Source of the DNA: Megamerina dolium
Taxonomy: Eukaryota; Arthropoda; Insecta; Diptera; Megamerinidae
DNA length: 64,000 nt
Assembly: GCA_963854835.1 (NCBI GenBank)
Contig: OY978525.1
Location: 78,074,628-78,138,627 of the forward strand
Reading direction: 5' to 3'
A model generated the notes under the pieces. The model was given only the letters and a program-made list of their open reading frames with translations. It had not been told where the DNA came from and ran no database searches. Within the stretch, counting starts at the first letter, position 1, and each line of letters starts with the position of its first letter. Positions 24,170-34,364 of the stretch are shown in pieces. The position numbers were made by a program, and so were the translations under genes.

Positions 24170-24600
24170 GTACAGGCTCAACTATGGTATCTATTTCCAG
24201 TGGAGGATTTTGCCGACTCTAGCAAGGCCGTATTTTTGCAGGCTTTCGAAAATAAGTCTTAGATTACTGTGGTGCTCTTCTCTATCTCATGATGCAACTA
24301 ATATGTCGTCTATGTATGCAAAAACGAACTGTAAACCTCGCAGGGCTTCGCGTATCAACCTTTGAAAAGACTAAGAGACATTTCGCAAGCCGAATGGCAT
24401 ATAAAGGTACTCGTAAAGTAAAAATGGCGTCGTAATTGCCGTTTTGTGAACTTCATCAAGGTGAATTGGCAGCTGAATTTTTAATTTTGCTGAAGATTTT
24501 TTTACCATAAAGAATAGCCGTAAAATCTTGCAGATAGGGAATCGGATATTGGTCGGATGTGGTTTGTGTCGTTACGTCCAGGTAGCATAGCGTCAGCATC
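24170..24600 (-). pseudogene. gypsy-type reverse transcriptase fragment
   Basis: The reverse strand shows the gypsy RT order: TSDQYPIPYLQD (before motif A), KIFSKIK, HLDEVHKTAITTPF-like residues with stops, YLYMPFGLRNVS (motif B, PFGL), LIREALRGLQFVFAYIDDIL (YIDD catalytic box, motif C), then HHSNLRLIFESLQKYGL. The first palm Asp lies in a damaged stretch. Stops and frameshifts make it a relic. Nothing of protease or RNase H is attached. Confidence 0.8.
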
Positions 24601-25122
24601 TGTGCTTTCTTGCTGTTTGCTGGTCACCTGCGTTGGCTTAGTTTAGCTGTTGGGTGCTTGTGTACGTGGTAATTGTACTTGTGTCTGGAGAAGTAGTATT
24701 AGTGCACATCATTGTGTTTTAACTACTAAGACTTTGTTGGCGAATTGGCGTGACTGACCATACTAGTAACTGTCACTGTTAACGGTTCCATAGATGTACC
24801 GTTTGTCGTGTGCAAATAAATTCTCGAAAGTTTCAATCGATAGATTTAATGCAATTAATTAAAAAAGTTATATCACCAATTTTAGTTTTTTTGTCGTCGG
24901 GGTCACCAATATTTAGCGTAATAGGCTAAATTTATTCCCAATAAAAAGAATTATGTTTCTTTACTGATGGTTCACCTACGAGTGTTCAACAATGATTCAC
25001 TCGTTCTCGTCATTGATTACAAAAAATTAAAGTTTGGTACATGAATATACGAAAAGAGTGAAATGCAATTAAAGGTACCGTTAGACACATATGTAAGAAA
25101 AACATATATATACATATATAGT
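24601..25122. other. Unassigned sequence with possible LTR/PBS junction
   Basis: Mostly unrecognised. On the reverse strand near 24890-24935 a ggtgaccccgacgac word follows a gctaaatatt end, resembling the LTR-PBS junction seen in insect LTR retrotransposons. No matching LTR is found, so this is only a suggestion. Confidence 0.3.
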
Positions 25123-25917
25123 TGTGCAGTGAAAATTGGGAAGGACCTCTCCGCACCGTTTAATAGCGAACGGGATTTCAGACAAGGTGATTCCTTATCG
25201 TGCGACTTCTTCAATCTTATTATGGAGAAAATAGTACGAGCTGCTGATCTACGACATAATGGCACTATCTTCAACAAAAGTGTCATTGTGTTAGCGTATG
25301 CCGACGATATTGATATAATCGGCATGAACACTCGAGCAGTCAGTGCAGCATTCTCAGAGTTGGAAAGAGAGTCGCGTCGGATAGGTCTCACGGTGAACGA
25401 GGGCAAGACGAAGTATCTAGTGTCAACAAACAAAGAGTCCCGGCGTCTTGGACAGCACGTCACTGTTGACAACTACGCTTTTGTAGTAGTAAGGGACTTT
25501 GTCTATCTTGGAAACAGCATTAACAGCAGTAATGACGTCAGCTTGGAGATCATGCGTAGGATAACTCTTGCTAACAGGTGTTACTTTGGGCTGAGTAAGC
25601 AATTGAAAAGTCGAGCCCTCTCTCGAAGAACGAAAACTACACTCTACAAGTCTCTCATCATGCCTGTCCTAACATATGGCGCTGAAGCCTGGACAATTTC
25701 CATCTCGGATGAGCGAATGCTTGGAGTTTTCGAGAGAAAGGTCCTACGCAGGATCTTTGGACCTATTTGCGTTGGTGGCGAGTACCGAATAAGGTACAAA
25801 CATGAGCTGTACGAGCTATATGCCGATATTGACATAGTAAAGCGCATCAAAATCCAGCGGCTGCGCTGGCTAGGTCATGTCGAGCGAATGGAAGAACACG
25901 CTCCAGCTAAGAAGGTG
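25123..25917 (+). mobile_element. RTE LINE, copy D: RT fragment truncated at both ends
   Basis: Encodes RFRQG-like DFRQGDSLSCDFFNLIMEK (motif B), VLAYADDIDIIGMN (YADD), RIGLTVNEGKTKYL and continues to VERMEEHAPAKKV, open in one frame from 25063 to 26001. It ends abruptly at 25917 compared with copies A and E, which continue to the gtaa tail, and is followed at once by BEL-type sequence. No target duplication was found, so it may be a rearranged piece. Confidence 0.85.
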
Positions 25918-26005
25918 ACCGTGACAGGACCTGTTGCTACAGTCTTGATAATTAACAGTTATAATTTCGTAACATTTTTAAGAGTTAATAAAGAGCATTA
26001 AGAGC

Positions 26006-26760
26006 ATGTATGATAGAATTGGTAATGAGACAAACGAAACTGATTTTCCCGCTCCTGATTGTCGGTTACACATAATCGAATCGTACTTTAAGCAGATCTA
26101 TAAAGTTCAAACCATGATTGAAGCTCTTTGCCCTACAGATCTGTCCAGGCCTGAGATGGAAGATTTATACATAAGAGTAAATCATTAATTATGTTTTTAT
26201 TGAAATCTAGGAATCGTGCTTTATCTATAGAGACTACCCGAAGGCTTTGCAACGACTGAAAGAAAGATATGACAACAACATGTTGATATTTCGAGATTTC
26301 ATTACTACTCTGTTTGCTATTCCTGTAATGAAATCTTCTGACGTCGTAGCACTACGCAGCATAATAGACACAGTTGCTGCTCTCCGAAGAGCAACTTAGG
26401 AGATTTTAAAAATCTGTGTAAAAAAAGAGAATGTACATATGAGTCAACGAGACAATGATTGTTATAATAATAAGTTACATGATAAAAAAGACTGCCACTT
26501 TTTTTAACGCCAAGTCGAATTGCACACATTACAATGGCGCAGATCATACCATACACAACTGCTCTTGTTTATATCAGTACCTATTGTACAACGCTTTGAT
26601 TTTATCAAAAAAACTGGAGCATGCATTAATTGTTTACGTAAAGGGGACATAGTAACTAAATACCCATCTCAATCTCGTTGCTGTGCATATGTCACTTGTC
26701 GCGCGTTCGTCCAAAAGGGCAATAATACCAACCGCTCATTCGGATTAATGCAACCTTAAA
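26006..26760 (+). pseudogene. BEL-B gag
   Basis: Opens with PAPDCRLHIIESYFKQIYKV, then an RDYPKALQRLKERYDN block after a frame change (the conserved YP.AL..L..R.G motif of BEL gag). A cysteine-rich part follows in two frames, with KKTGACINCLRKGDIVTKYP and SRCCAYVTCRAFVQKG, corresponding to the BEL C-terminal zinc-binding region. At least two frameshifts and one stop are present. Confidence 0.8.
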
Positions 26761-27179
26761 TTTTATTACGGAAGAAACTGCTAAGAGTTTGCAAATTAAA
26801 CAATACACAATAAACCAGGAAGTTTCGGGTATTGCGGATATTCGTACTTTACACGCTACTGTTATGTCTCATATTGCAGAATATAATTGGTCCTCCGAAC
26901 TTGCGGTAACCAAGTCTATTTCTGCTAAACAACCTTTCGAATATATAAATACATCTAATTGGAATATTCCCGAGGGAATAGAGCTCGGTAATCCATTATT
27001 TTGTAAACCAAAACGCATTGATCTTTTAATTAGTACCGAAATTTTCTTTGAATGTATTCTTGATGGCAATATTTCTCTTGGTAAGCAATTGCCATGTCTT
27101 CGAAATAGTGCTTTCGGTTGAATTGTACTGCCTGCAAAACAGCATTCATTTGTGTACCACGTTAAACAAGTACGAAACA

Positions 27180-27960
27180 AGATGATATACACACAATTCT
27201 TCGGCGGTTTTGGGAGATTGAAGAGTTTGTTCAGCCATCAGCGACACTGACAGAAGAAGAGACTAAATGCGAGCAGCATTTTATTGATAAAATTAAGACG
27301 TTAGACGATGGACGTGTCCAGGTGCGCCTTCCTTTCAAGGAGTCAAAGAACGCGTGGAAAAGATATATTGCGCTAGAACGATGTCTGCTTTGTAACAGGG
27401 TATTACAGGATATGTATTCAGACTTTCTGAATGAATACATGGCAGTGAATCATATGTCGCCTATCACTCACGTTGATCGCAATGCTCCATATCATATATC
27501 ATATTACACATTGTGTACTCAGGCTACAGAGCACCATCACGAAGCTCCATGTGGTATTTTATGCCTCCGCGCGTTCCACATCTGATCGCTTGTTAAACGA
27601 CATTTTAAGAGTTGATGCGACAATACAACGAAAGCTCATTTTGACGCGCCTACCATTTCGATTGCATCATTACGCAAAGACCGCAGATGTAACAAAAATG
27701 TATCGCCAATTTCTTATTCACAAACAAGACCGATGCAATCAGCTTATCTTATGGCGAAACGAACCAGATGCACATTTGCAACTGTTTGAGCTCAATACTA
27801 TTACGAACGGCTTAGCTTCTGCGCCATTTCTCGCAATTCACAGTTTATTCCACATCGCTGACATGAATAGTGCTGATTAGCCTCATGCAGCTGCTGTCAT
27901 TCGACTAAGTTTTTGCGTAGATGATCTACTAACGGGTTCAGATAGTGTCTGCGAACTGTA
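27180..27960 (+). pseudogene. BEL-B reverse transcriptase
   Basis: After RRFWEIEEFVQPSATLTEEE (the linker before RT) come RVQVRLPFKESKNAW, LNEYMAVNHMSPI, a region with a shift near 27540, VDATIQRKLILTRLPFRLHHY, then TADVTKMYRQFLIHKQDRC where motif A Asp lies, QLFELNTITNGLASAPFLAI and FCVDDLLTG at about 27914 (the YVDD-type box). Two or more frameshifts and a stop after MNSAD inactivate it. Confidence 0.8.
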
Positions 27961-28175
27961 AAAACTTAAAAGTCTAACACTTACAAAATGGAACTACAAT
28001 TACACGAAACTAATGGAAAAGTTAGATGATAAAATTCTAATTCAAAGTAAATCAAATTACAAAAATATTGCCAAGACTCTGAGAATGTCGTGGAAACCTT
28101 CTTCCGACGTATTATGTTTTAATCATGATTTGCCAGAATTGCAAAAGGTTACTAAACGATCAGTTTTATCAATAA

Positions 28176-29070
28176 TTGCTTAAGTTTTCGATATTTTGTG
28201 TTTATCCCCCTATTGTAATTCGTTGTAAAATATTTCTGCAAGAAATGTGGATACGACATTTGAAATGGTATTTCGAAATTCCTTCGGACCTAAATGCTAT
28301 GTGGTTGCAATTTAAGGCTGATTTGGAATTTGTCAACCAAATAGAAGTACCTCGCAAAGATAGATGGCCTATACAAAACATCATTGCTCATCGCAAAATT
28401 GAAAGTTGCACCAATCAAAGCGCAATCAGTGCCGCGACTCGAGCTTTGCGCTGCATTGTTGCTCAGTAGAACATGTGGTAAAATAAAGCATAAAATTAGC
28501 ATGTATGCAACAAAGGTATATTTTTTGACGGACTCAGAGATTGTTTGGCAATGGTTACAAATCCATTCATCTACTCTTAACTGTTTCGTCACGAAAAGAG
28601 TTTCAGAACTGCAGGAGACATCAAAAGATAGTTGTTTAAGGCATGTGCCAAGTAAGGACAATCCTGCTGACATAGTATTTCGCGGTTGTAGCGCAAATGA
28701 ACTGGGAAATACCAAATGGTTCACAGGACCGTATTTTCTATTAAAACCATCTTCTGAATAGCCTGTAAATCATAACCAATTCAGCGCAAAAAAACTCACA
28801 GATGCACAAGTGTTGCATATACCATACCAGGAATTAGAATTAAGCTTTTGGAGAATTCAGCGTACATGTTTCACCGATGAAATCAGATGCCCTTGCAACG
28901 AAAAACCTATGAAGCCTCTTATACAAAGACTCACGCCATTTCTACACAAAATGAAGTTTGATGATGTCACAATTCGTATAGTCAGAGTTGGTGGACGACT
29001 GTCAAATGCACCAATAGCGTATGATGCAAGATTTCCTGCTTTACTTCCTAAAGACCATCTGACTGTGTGA
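28176..29070 (+). pseudogene. BEL-B RNase H and integrase N-terminus
   Basis: 28384-28761 reads LKVAPIKAQSVPRLELCAAL, VYFLTDSEIVWQWL (RNase H Asp), TKRVSELQE and RHVPSKDNPADIVFRG, then NTKWFTGPYFL (the W..GP landmark). 28810-29070 has LIQRLTPFLHKMKFDDVTI, RVGGRLSNAPI and FPALLPKDHLTV, the integrase zinc-binding start whose next block (HLHAGPK) is at 39993. The break at 29070 marks the edge of the inserted block. Confidence 0.8.
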
Positions 29071-30019
29071 AGGAGTTTTTGTGTCGGTGGGCCTGTCCCG
29101 TCGGTTCTTATTCCAATTGAGGGAAGTATGCTCCTTCCGTTGTTGTTGTTACTGCTGTGGGTGTTGGCAAATGAGCAAAAACTTCTTCTTTTCTTTTCGC
29201 TCAACAATTCTCGTGGCTAATTTTATTTTCTGTTTCACTTATGTTTAATTCGTTGAAATACACTTAATGTTATTCACTTTGGCTTAAGAAGAATCAATAT
29301 GATACTACACTTTGTATTAGCACTGCACTGGTATGTGAGATTACGAAGCAAATTTGCGATTAACAATCGAAAAGAAAAGTTAATATGAGGTTTGGAACCA
29401 AAACAAAAGGTGGTGAAAGAGAGAGAGAGAGAGAGAGAATAAGAGAACTACCACAAAGAAACAATATTGAGCGGAATGGAACAGTTGGCAAAATTCAGTG
29501 ATGCCAGTGATACTGCATACAGTGCAGTAAATACAAAGATATGTTTTGGCGTAGACATTCCGCCCCCCTTGCAGGAACACTGCAATGGAGACGCAAAGTC
29601 TGCACAAAACAGAGAAAGAGAGCATATATTATATTGAAAATAAGCCAAAATCAATAGCAATATTAAAACTACTAAATACAAATATAAAATAAAACAAATT
29701 CAGGGAACTTAAAGTAGCATTAAGAGTAATAGTAATAATGAGAAAAACTTTAAAAACTAATTCAAAATAAACTCAAATAAATAAGAAGAGTAACTTATAA
29801 ATAGTATTGAATAGTATACATATCGAATACATAACAAGAAGAAGAGTATCTTAAAATAGTATTGAATAATGTGAATATCGAGATAGGAAAATATAAAATA
29901 ATTCGAAACAAATTCAAAGTAAATTGAGAAAGGAAAAGTAAAAACTTAAAATAATACAATTCAAATTTAAATTAATAATTAGAATACAGCAAATGCAATA
30001 TACTGCTGGAATCAGTAAC
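29071..30019. other. Unassigned AT-rich sequence, possibly 3' LTR of BEL-C
   Basis: Lies between BEL-B's break and BEL-C's integrase end. On the reverse strand it ends ccttcaca, a plausible LTR end, but no matching copy was found on the other side of BEL-C. It contains a short (GA)n run at 29420-29440 and an imperfect tandem repeat at 29777-29890. Confidence 0.35.
29777..29890 (+). repeat. Imperfect tandem repeat, two units of about 55-60 bp
   Basis: Each unit contains aagaagagta, then atagtattgaata and ata(t)cga. The second unit differs at several positions. Confidence 0.6.
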
Positions 30020-30471
30020 TCCATTAAAAGTGGGTGACATCCCAGTCTCAGAAGGATTCGTAAATTACCTTAAGACGTTGCCATCGGTTAACCGTACTTA
30101 TGGATGGCCAGATAATGGAGATCCAATCAAGAAATGATCAGGCGTAAGAGCAGCTAAGTCTCGATACGAGAAAGTAAAGTGCTGAATTCTTCAAAGGCAT
30201 ATTTTTGAGTTGCGGGGAGTTTCTTCAAATGAGCCTTAAAACTCTTTATACCTGCCTCCCAAAGGCCACCCATGTAAGGTGCCCCAGCAGCGATGAAGCG
30301 CCATTCTAGCTTCTGATGGCTATGGGAAGATTCAACATTTTCACGTAAATGACGTAGAAACTTCTCATTTTCGGCTCTTAGAGCACGAGAAGTACTAACA
30401 AACGATGTTCCATTATCAGAAAATATTAATGCCGGGCATCCACGATCTCTCACGAATGGGAAATCTCTCAC
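30020..30471 (-). pseudogene. BEL-C integrase fragment
   Basis: The frame from 30471 reads RDFPFVRDRGCPALIFSDNG (core Asp), TSFVSTSRALRAENEKFL, EWRFIAAGAPYMGGLWEAGI with the catalytic Glu, and KSFKAHLKKLP. These are strongly typical of BEL/Pao integrase (P..P..GG.WE). The upstream zinc-binding and first-Asp blocks are missing. A degraded C-terminal part may continue to 30020. Confidence 0.85.
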
Positions 30472-30690
30472 GATGGGGAGTGAGCTAAGCGACCGTTTAT
30501 GCGCTTATTTCACGCGAGTATATAAACGGGTTGAGCGCGAGTATATCGCTCTTGCGTGGAATCTGGATCTTCGTTGATAGTAAGCATATTCTTGGAGATA
30601 ATGTCGCATTTGAGATAATATTATTAATTTATTTCGGGTGAAAATTATCTCTTCAGTCGAGATGCTGAGAGAAGCAAAGTGATTATTGCT
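30472..30690. other. Unassigned segment inside BEL-C, with palindromic words
   Basis: Replaces the integrase N-terminus. It shows a short duplication (aatctctcacga twice, 30460-30475) and gcgagtatata twice (30515-30550). Not BEL coding. Origin unknown. Confidence 0.4.
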
Positions 30691-30699
30691 CGCTTCGAT

Positions 30700-31508
30700 G
30701 CTTGAGTGTTATGAAAGAATCGAAAGATGTAAGAAATTACACATAATGCGCGAAAAAAACAAGAAGAGAAGAAAAGCGATCCAAAATATCATTGGATTCT
30801 TCCGATCTTACGAAGTGGGATTTTATAACCTTCATTTCAGGCGTATTAATCAGCTCAAAGGTCCTTGCCACCATAGTTTATTATTGGCAAGTTCTTTGGC
30901 AGTAGTACCAAGAGTGGCCAGATTGGCGGGATTTTCGAGAGAACAAACATGAGACCAATTTGAGTTTCCAATCTTCTCAACGATGGATGAATCTCGATTC
31001 GCCACAAATGTCGTCCAATGACACGGCGGCTTGTTAAGCAAAGAGAGCACGATGGTCTAATAAGTCCAGGAAAATATAGTATATCTCGGGACTCGGAGTT
31101 GTGGAATTAAAACGTCTAGAATATTTGCTAGCAGATCCACATAATTCCAAACGTGGTAGTGATAGGGTTTTAACTAGGGCAACACGGGTCTTTTCCGCCA
31201 ACAAATGGATACGAACTTCACCAGACCAATTCTTCATACGTATGTATACTGCTACGGCATAAGCCTTCTCCGAAGCATCGCAGAAGCCATCAAATTGTAG
31301 ATTTGAGTCGGGAGAAAAATCCACAAAACGGGGAATGCGTATGGATACCAGATTCGGATAATCCGACATCGCAGAAGCCATCAAATTATAGATTTGAGTC
31401 GGGAGAAAAATCCACAAAACGGGGAATGCGTATGGATACCAGATTCGGATAATCCGACAAAAATATCTTCCATTTGTGCAGCGTTAGTGGCTTAATAGAT
31501 TCATCCCA
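30700..31508 (-). pseudogene. BEL-C RNase H region with tandem duplication
   Basis: Right to left: ESIKPLTLHKWKIFLSDYPN, then PRFVDFSPDSNLQFDGFCDA, SEKAYAVAVYIRMKNWSGEV (RNase H first Asp in FCDAS), RVALVKTLSLPRLELCGS, a CHWTTFVANRDSSIVEKI block and NNKLWWQGP, then DILDRFSSF to about 30700. The 91-bp duplication at 31277-31458 shifts the frame. It is joined to RT across the LINE: WLDNTD on the other side continues with WDESIKP. Confidence 0.82.
31277..31458 (-). repeat. 91-bp tandem duplication within BEL-C
   Basis: Units 31277-31367 and 31368-31458 differ at one position (aaattg versus aaatta). Being 91 bp, not a multiple of three, it breaks the RNase H frame. Confidence 0.9.
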
Positions 31509-31519
31509 ATCTGTGTTAT
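31509..31519. repeat. Target-site duplication, left copy (LOA-type copy 2)
   Basis: atctgtgttat, repeated at 34354-34364. Confidence 0.9.
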
Positions 31520-31597
31520 TTATTATTATTTATAAATTTAGGGATTAGCCGAATCAGACCACTTATATGGGTCCCTTTTCGTCCCTCAAATCGTGTG

Positions 31598-32956
31598 TTA
31601 ATTATTTGTTCGGTTGCAGAATTCTTCTACTTCCTTCCTCATAATAACATCACGCGTTATTTCAAGCATCTCTTTGTGGGGTATGTTCCACATTTCGAGT
31701 TCATCAATAAATTGGCGACCCAGTGTGGACAACCTCCTGCTTGCCAATGCAGCACACTGGCACACTATGTGCGCCGCTGTCTCTGCCTCTTCCATGCATA
31801 ATCTGCAAATATCAGCATCCTCCCCATCAACAAGACCCATCTTGCTGAGGTGGTACCTGAAATTGCCATGCCCAGTTATTAATGCAGTCAACCAGCTTAG
31901 AGTCATTCGTCCTAGACTGAGAGCCCTCCCCGATTCACTTCCCTTTGATAGCCTCAACGAAGCCTTTGCCTGTCTACAAGTAGATAAGTTCTCCCATCTC
32001 GTGAGATGAAGTTTCTTTATCCACTCTTCGACCTTTGCCTTCACCGTCCCGCTGCTGAGAGCAACTACTGGTTCCGGTCCATAAAATTCAGCTTCAGATC
32101 CTTGTCTAGCCAAGGAGGCTGCAGCTTCATTCTGTTCTATACCAATGTGTCCCTTCACCCACATAAGAGTAATCGCATTACTACGAGCACACCCATTAAG
32201 TTTCTGAACACATTCGAGCGCCAACTTAGAAGATACCGTAGGTTGTTGCAGCCGCCTGACCACCGCCTGGTTATCGAGTGCTAGCAAGATTTTCTTACCT
32301 TGCACCTTTCCATCCAGTAGATGGTCTAACGCATGCATTAGACCTAGCATTTCTGCTTGGTATACCGATACGTATCTTCCCAGATTCAGAGTGCATGCCA
32401 GTCCCAACTCTTTAGAGAAGATTCCAGCACCCGCTCTGCCATCCATTAATGAACCATCTGTAAAAATACTGATGTCATTTTCCTCACATACATCATGTGT
32501 GAGGCCGTCTTCAATGAGTGTTCTGTGTGACTTTTCAGTCATCTTCAGCCTACCCATTCCCTCCATTGGCATCTGCGACTCCTTTACACTGCTATATAGC
32601 AGTGACAGGATGCCCCTGTGCCCCCTCTCTGTGCCGAATCCATACCAATTATTGGTTGTCTTCAGACGTAATGCTGTTAATGCCGCTGACTTCATAATAT
32701 GCAAGTCCAACGGCAGCAGCCCGAGAAAAACTTCCAATGCTTCTACTGGGGTCGTCCGGATAGCTCCGGTAATCCCAATACAATCCATTCTTTGTACCCT
32801 ATCTAACTTGCTTTTCGCGGTCTTTTGGGTGACCTTAGGCCACCAGACCACAGCAGCATATGTTATTAACGGTCTGACCATCATTGTGTAGATCCAGTGC
32901 GCTGCTCTGGGAGTGATTCCCCACATGAGACCGAACACTCTCTTACACTGATGCAA
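31598..32956 (-). CDS. LOA-type LINE RNase H and C-terminus (copy 2)
   Basis: 452 open codons. The start codon shown is arbitrary since the protein is the continuation of RT after a frameshift in 32881-32956. RNase H is complete: DISIFTDGSLMDGRAGAGIF (first Asp), YQAEMLGLMHALDHLL (Glu), ILLALDNQAVVRRLQ (second Asp) and MWVKGHIGIEQNEAAASLAR, where the usual D of ADS is Ala, so the last catalytic Asp is altered. The C-terminus has CRLCMEEAETAAHIVCQC, the CCHC-like end motif. RNase H removes template RNA during integration. Confidence 0.88.
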   Translation of the reverse strand: MHQCKRVFGLMWGITPRAAHWIYTMMVRPLITYAAVVWWPKVTQKTAKSKLDRVQRMDCIGITGAIRTTPVEALEVFLGLLPLDLHIMKSAALTALRLKTTNNWYGFGTERGHRGILSLLYSSVKESQMPMEGMGRLKMTEKSHRTLIEDGLTHDVCEENDISIFTDGSLMDGRAGAGIFSKELGLACTLNLGRYVSVYQAEMLGLMHALDHLLDGKVQGKKILLALDNQAVVRRLQQPTVSSKLALECVQKLNGCARSNAITLMWVKGHIGIEQNEAAASLARQGSEAEFYGPEPVVALSSGTVKAKVEEWIKKLHLTRWENLSTCRQAKASLRLSKGSESGRALSLGRMTLSWLTALITGHGNFRYHLSKMGLVDGEDADICRLCMEEAETAAHIVCQCAALASRRLSTLGRQFIDELEMWNIPHKEMLEITRDVIMRKEVEEFCNRTNN

Positions 32957-34353
32957 TACCCGCTTGCCTGACTATTCCAAGTCAGCTTGTTATCCAGGAT
33001 GACACCTAGATACTTTACTTCCTTGGATACGTTGATGTTCGATCCAAAAAGCCTAAGAGGGTCTATTGTTAGTCCAGTCCTCCTTTTAGTAAAGAGTACT
33101 GTTTCCGACTTACTAGCATTTACAGAGAGACCTTGTTCCGTGCACCATCCTTCAACCATTTTGAGTGCACCTCTCATGGTATCATAAATAGTGTCCAGGA
33201 ACTTACCGCTCACCGTTACCGCTATGTCATCTGCATACCCGACGGTGTGTATGCCTTTTGAGTCCAGAAGCTGAAGTAGGGAATCGACCGTGATGTTCCA
33301 AAGGATGGGCGATAATACTCCCCCCTGTGGACACCCTTTGACTACCCTACCTCTGAGTCTGTAACTCCCATTTTGAAAGTTTATTGCCCTTTTCCTCAGC
33401 ATGCTGTCCACCCACCTTATAATGGTTGGGCTGACTTCACGAGAAGCAAGGGCCATCCTTAGCTTATCGAAACCAATCTTATCGAAGGCACCTTCTATAT
33501 CCATAAAAGTAGACATAGATATCCCTCCACAAGACAGTTCCCTCTCCGCTACGCGAACGAGTTCGTGCAGGGCCGTTTCAGTGGATTTGCCAGCTCTGTA
33601 CGCGTGCTGACACCTACTCAGTGGTTTTGTCAGAAGCGTTGTCCCTTCCATGTAGTCCGCCAGTACTCCTTCCATACATTTAAGCAGAAAGGAGGTCAAG
33701 CTAACCGGCCGGAAAGATTTAGCCTCTGAGTAGTCCCTTTTTCCCGGCTTTGGAAGAAAGACAACCTTAGTCTCTCTCCATTGAGTCGGGATATATCCTG
33801 TAGCCAGGCAAGTAATAAATATTCCCAGAAGCCTGTCTACCAGAGCTTCTGCTCCCCACTGAAGTAGGGCTGGAAATATCCCATCTGTACCCGCTGTTTT
33901 GAATGGAGAGAAACGCTTAATGGCGTTTATCACTCCATCTCTGGTGACTATCCTTTCAGCTTCCAATCTTTCATTCCTGTTTGCACCCTTGCGGGTGGCT
34001 TCCCAAGGACCTTCCGATCTAAAGCTTCCTGGAAAATGCACCTCCATCAGGTATTTCAGTGACTCTCCGATTGTCTCTGTAAAGGATCCATTCGTTTTGC
34101 GAATTAATCCCAACTTTGACACCGGGTCCTTTGATATGATCCTCTGTAATCTACATACATCGGTCATATCTTGCATATTTGAGCAAAATTCCCTCCACGT
34201 TTTCCTTTTACGGTTGCGTAGAGTCTTCTTCAGCTCCCTTTTCTTTGACTTGTAGTCGTCCCATGCGTTGGGGTCCTCTCTCATGTGACGATTAAAAGCC
34301 TTCCTTGTCTCCTTTTTCATGGATTCCAGTTCCCCATTCCACCATGGAGTGGG
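32881..34353 (-). CDS. LOA-type LINE reverse transcriptase (copy 2), fused in frame to BEL-C RT
   Basis: A 565-codon open frame begins at 34578 in BEL-C and crosses the insertion point in frame at 34353. The LINE part has DVCRLQRIISKDPVSKL, INAIKRFSPFKTAGTDGIFP, VVFLPKPGKRDYSEAKSFRP, HAYRAGKSTETALHELV, STFMDIEGAFDKIGFDKL (motif A), KGCPQGGVLSPILWNITVD (motif B), HTVGYADDIAVTV (YADD, motif C) and LGVILDNKLTWNS (thumb). All RT catalytic residues are present. It shifts frame near 32940 before RNase H. Whether the fusion is ever translated is unknown. Confidence 0.88.
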   Translation of the reverse strand, partial: PTPWWNGELESMKKETRKAFNRHMREDPNAWDDYKSKKRELKKTLRNRKRKTWREFCSNMQDMTDVCRLQRIISKDPVSKLGLIRKTNGSFTETIGESLKYLMEVHFPGSFRSEGPWEATRKGANRNERLEAERIVTRDGVINAIKRFSPFKTAGTDGIFPALLQWGAEALVDRLLGIFITCLATGYIPTQWRETKVVFLPKPGKRDYSEAKSFRPVSLTSFLLKCMEGVLADYMEGTTLLTKPLSRCQHAYRAGKSTETALHELVRVAERELSCGGISMSTFMDIEGAFDKIGFDKLRMALASREVSPTIIRWVDSMLRKRAINFQNGSYRLRGRVVKGCPQGGVLSPILWNITVDSLLQLLDSKGIHTVGYADDIAVTVSGKFLDTIYDTMRGALKMVEGWCTEQGLSVNASKSETVLFTKRRTGLTIDPLRLFGSNINVSKEVKYLGVILDNKLTWNSQASGYCISVRECSVSCGESLPEQRTGSTQ

Positions 34354-34364
34354 ATCTGTGTTAT

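Larger units (their letters stand above)
25918..29070 (+). mobile_element. BEL/Pao retrotransposon BEL-B, 5' and central part
   Basis: Plus-strand order: gag (26006-26790), protease region (26790-27130), RT (27210-27960), RNase H (28176-28760) and the integrase N-terminal zinc region (28810-29070). The integrase catalytic core appears about 11 kb away at 39985-41056. The reading frame is interrupted repeatedly, so it is a relic. The 5' LTR is missing because RTE copy D and unassigned DNA precede gag. Confidence 0.82.
31520..34353 (-). mobile_element. LOA-type LINE, copy 2, 5'-truncated, nested in BEL-C
   Basis: 2834 bp on the reverse strand covering the end of the endonuclease-RT linker, RT and RNase H. 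The 11-bp word atctgtgttat occurs at 31509-31519 and 34354-34364 as a target duplication. The 3' end reads ctgattcggctaatcc followed by an aaatttataaataataataa tail. Removing the insert joins the BEL-C RT frame. By eye it differs from copy 3 at about ten of 390 residues in the RT, so both are recent copies of one family. Confidence 0.93.
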
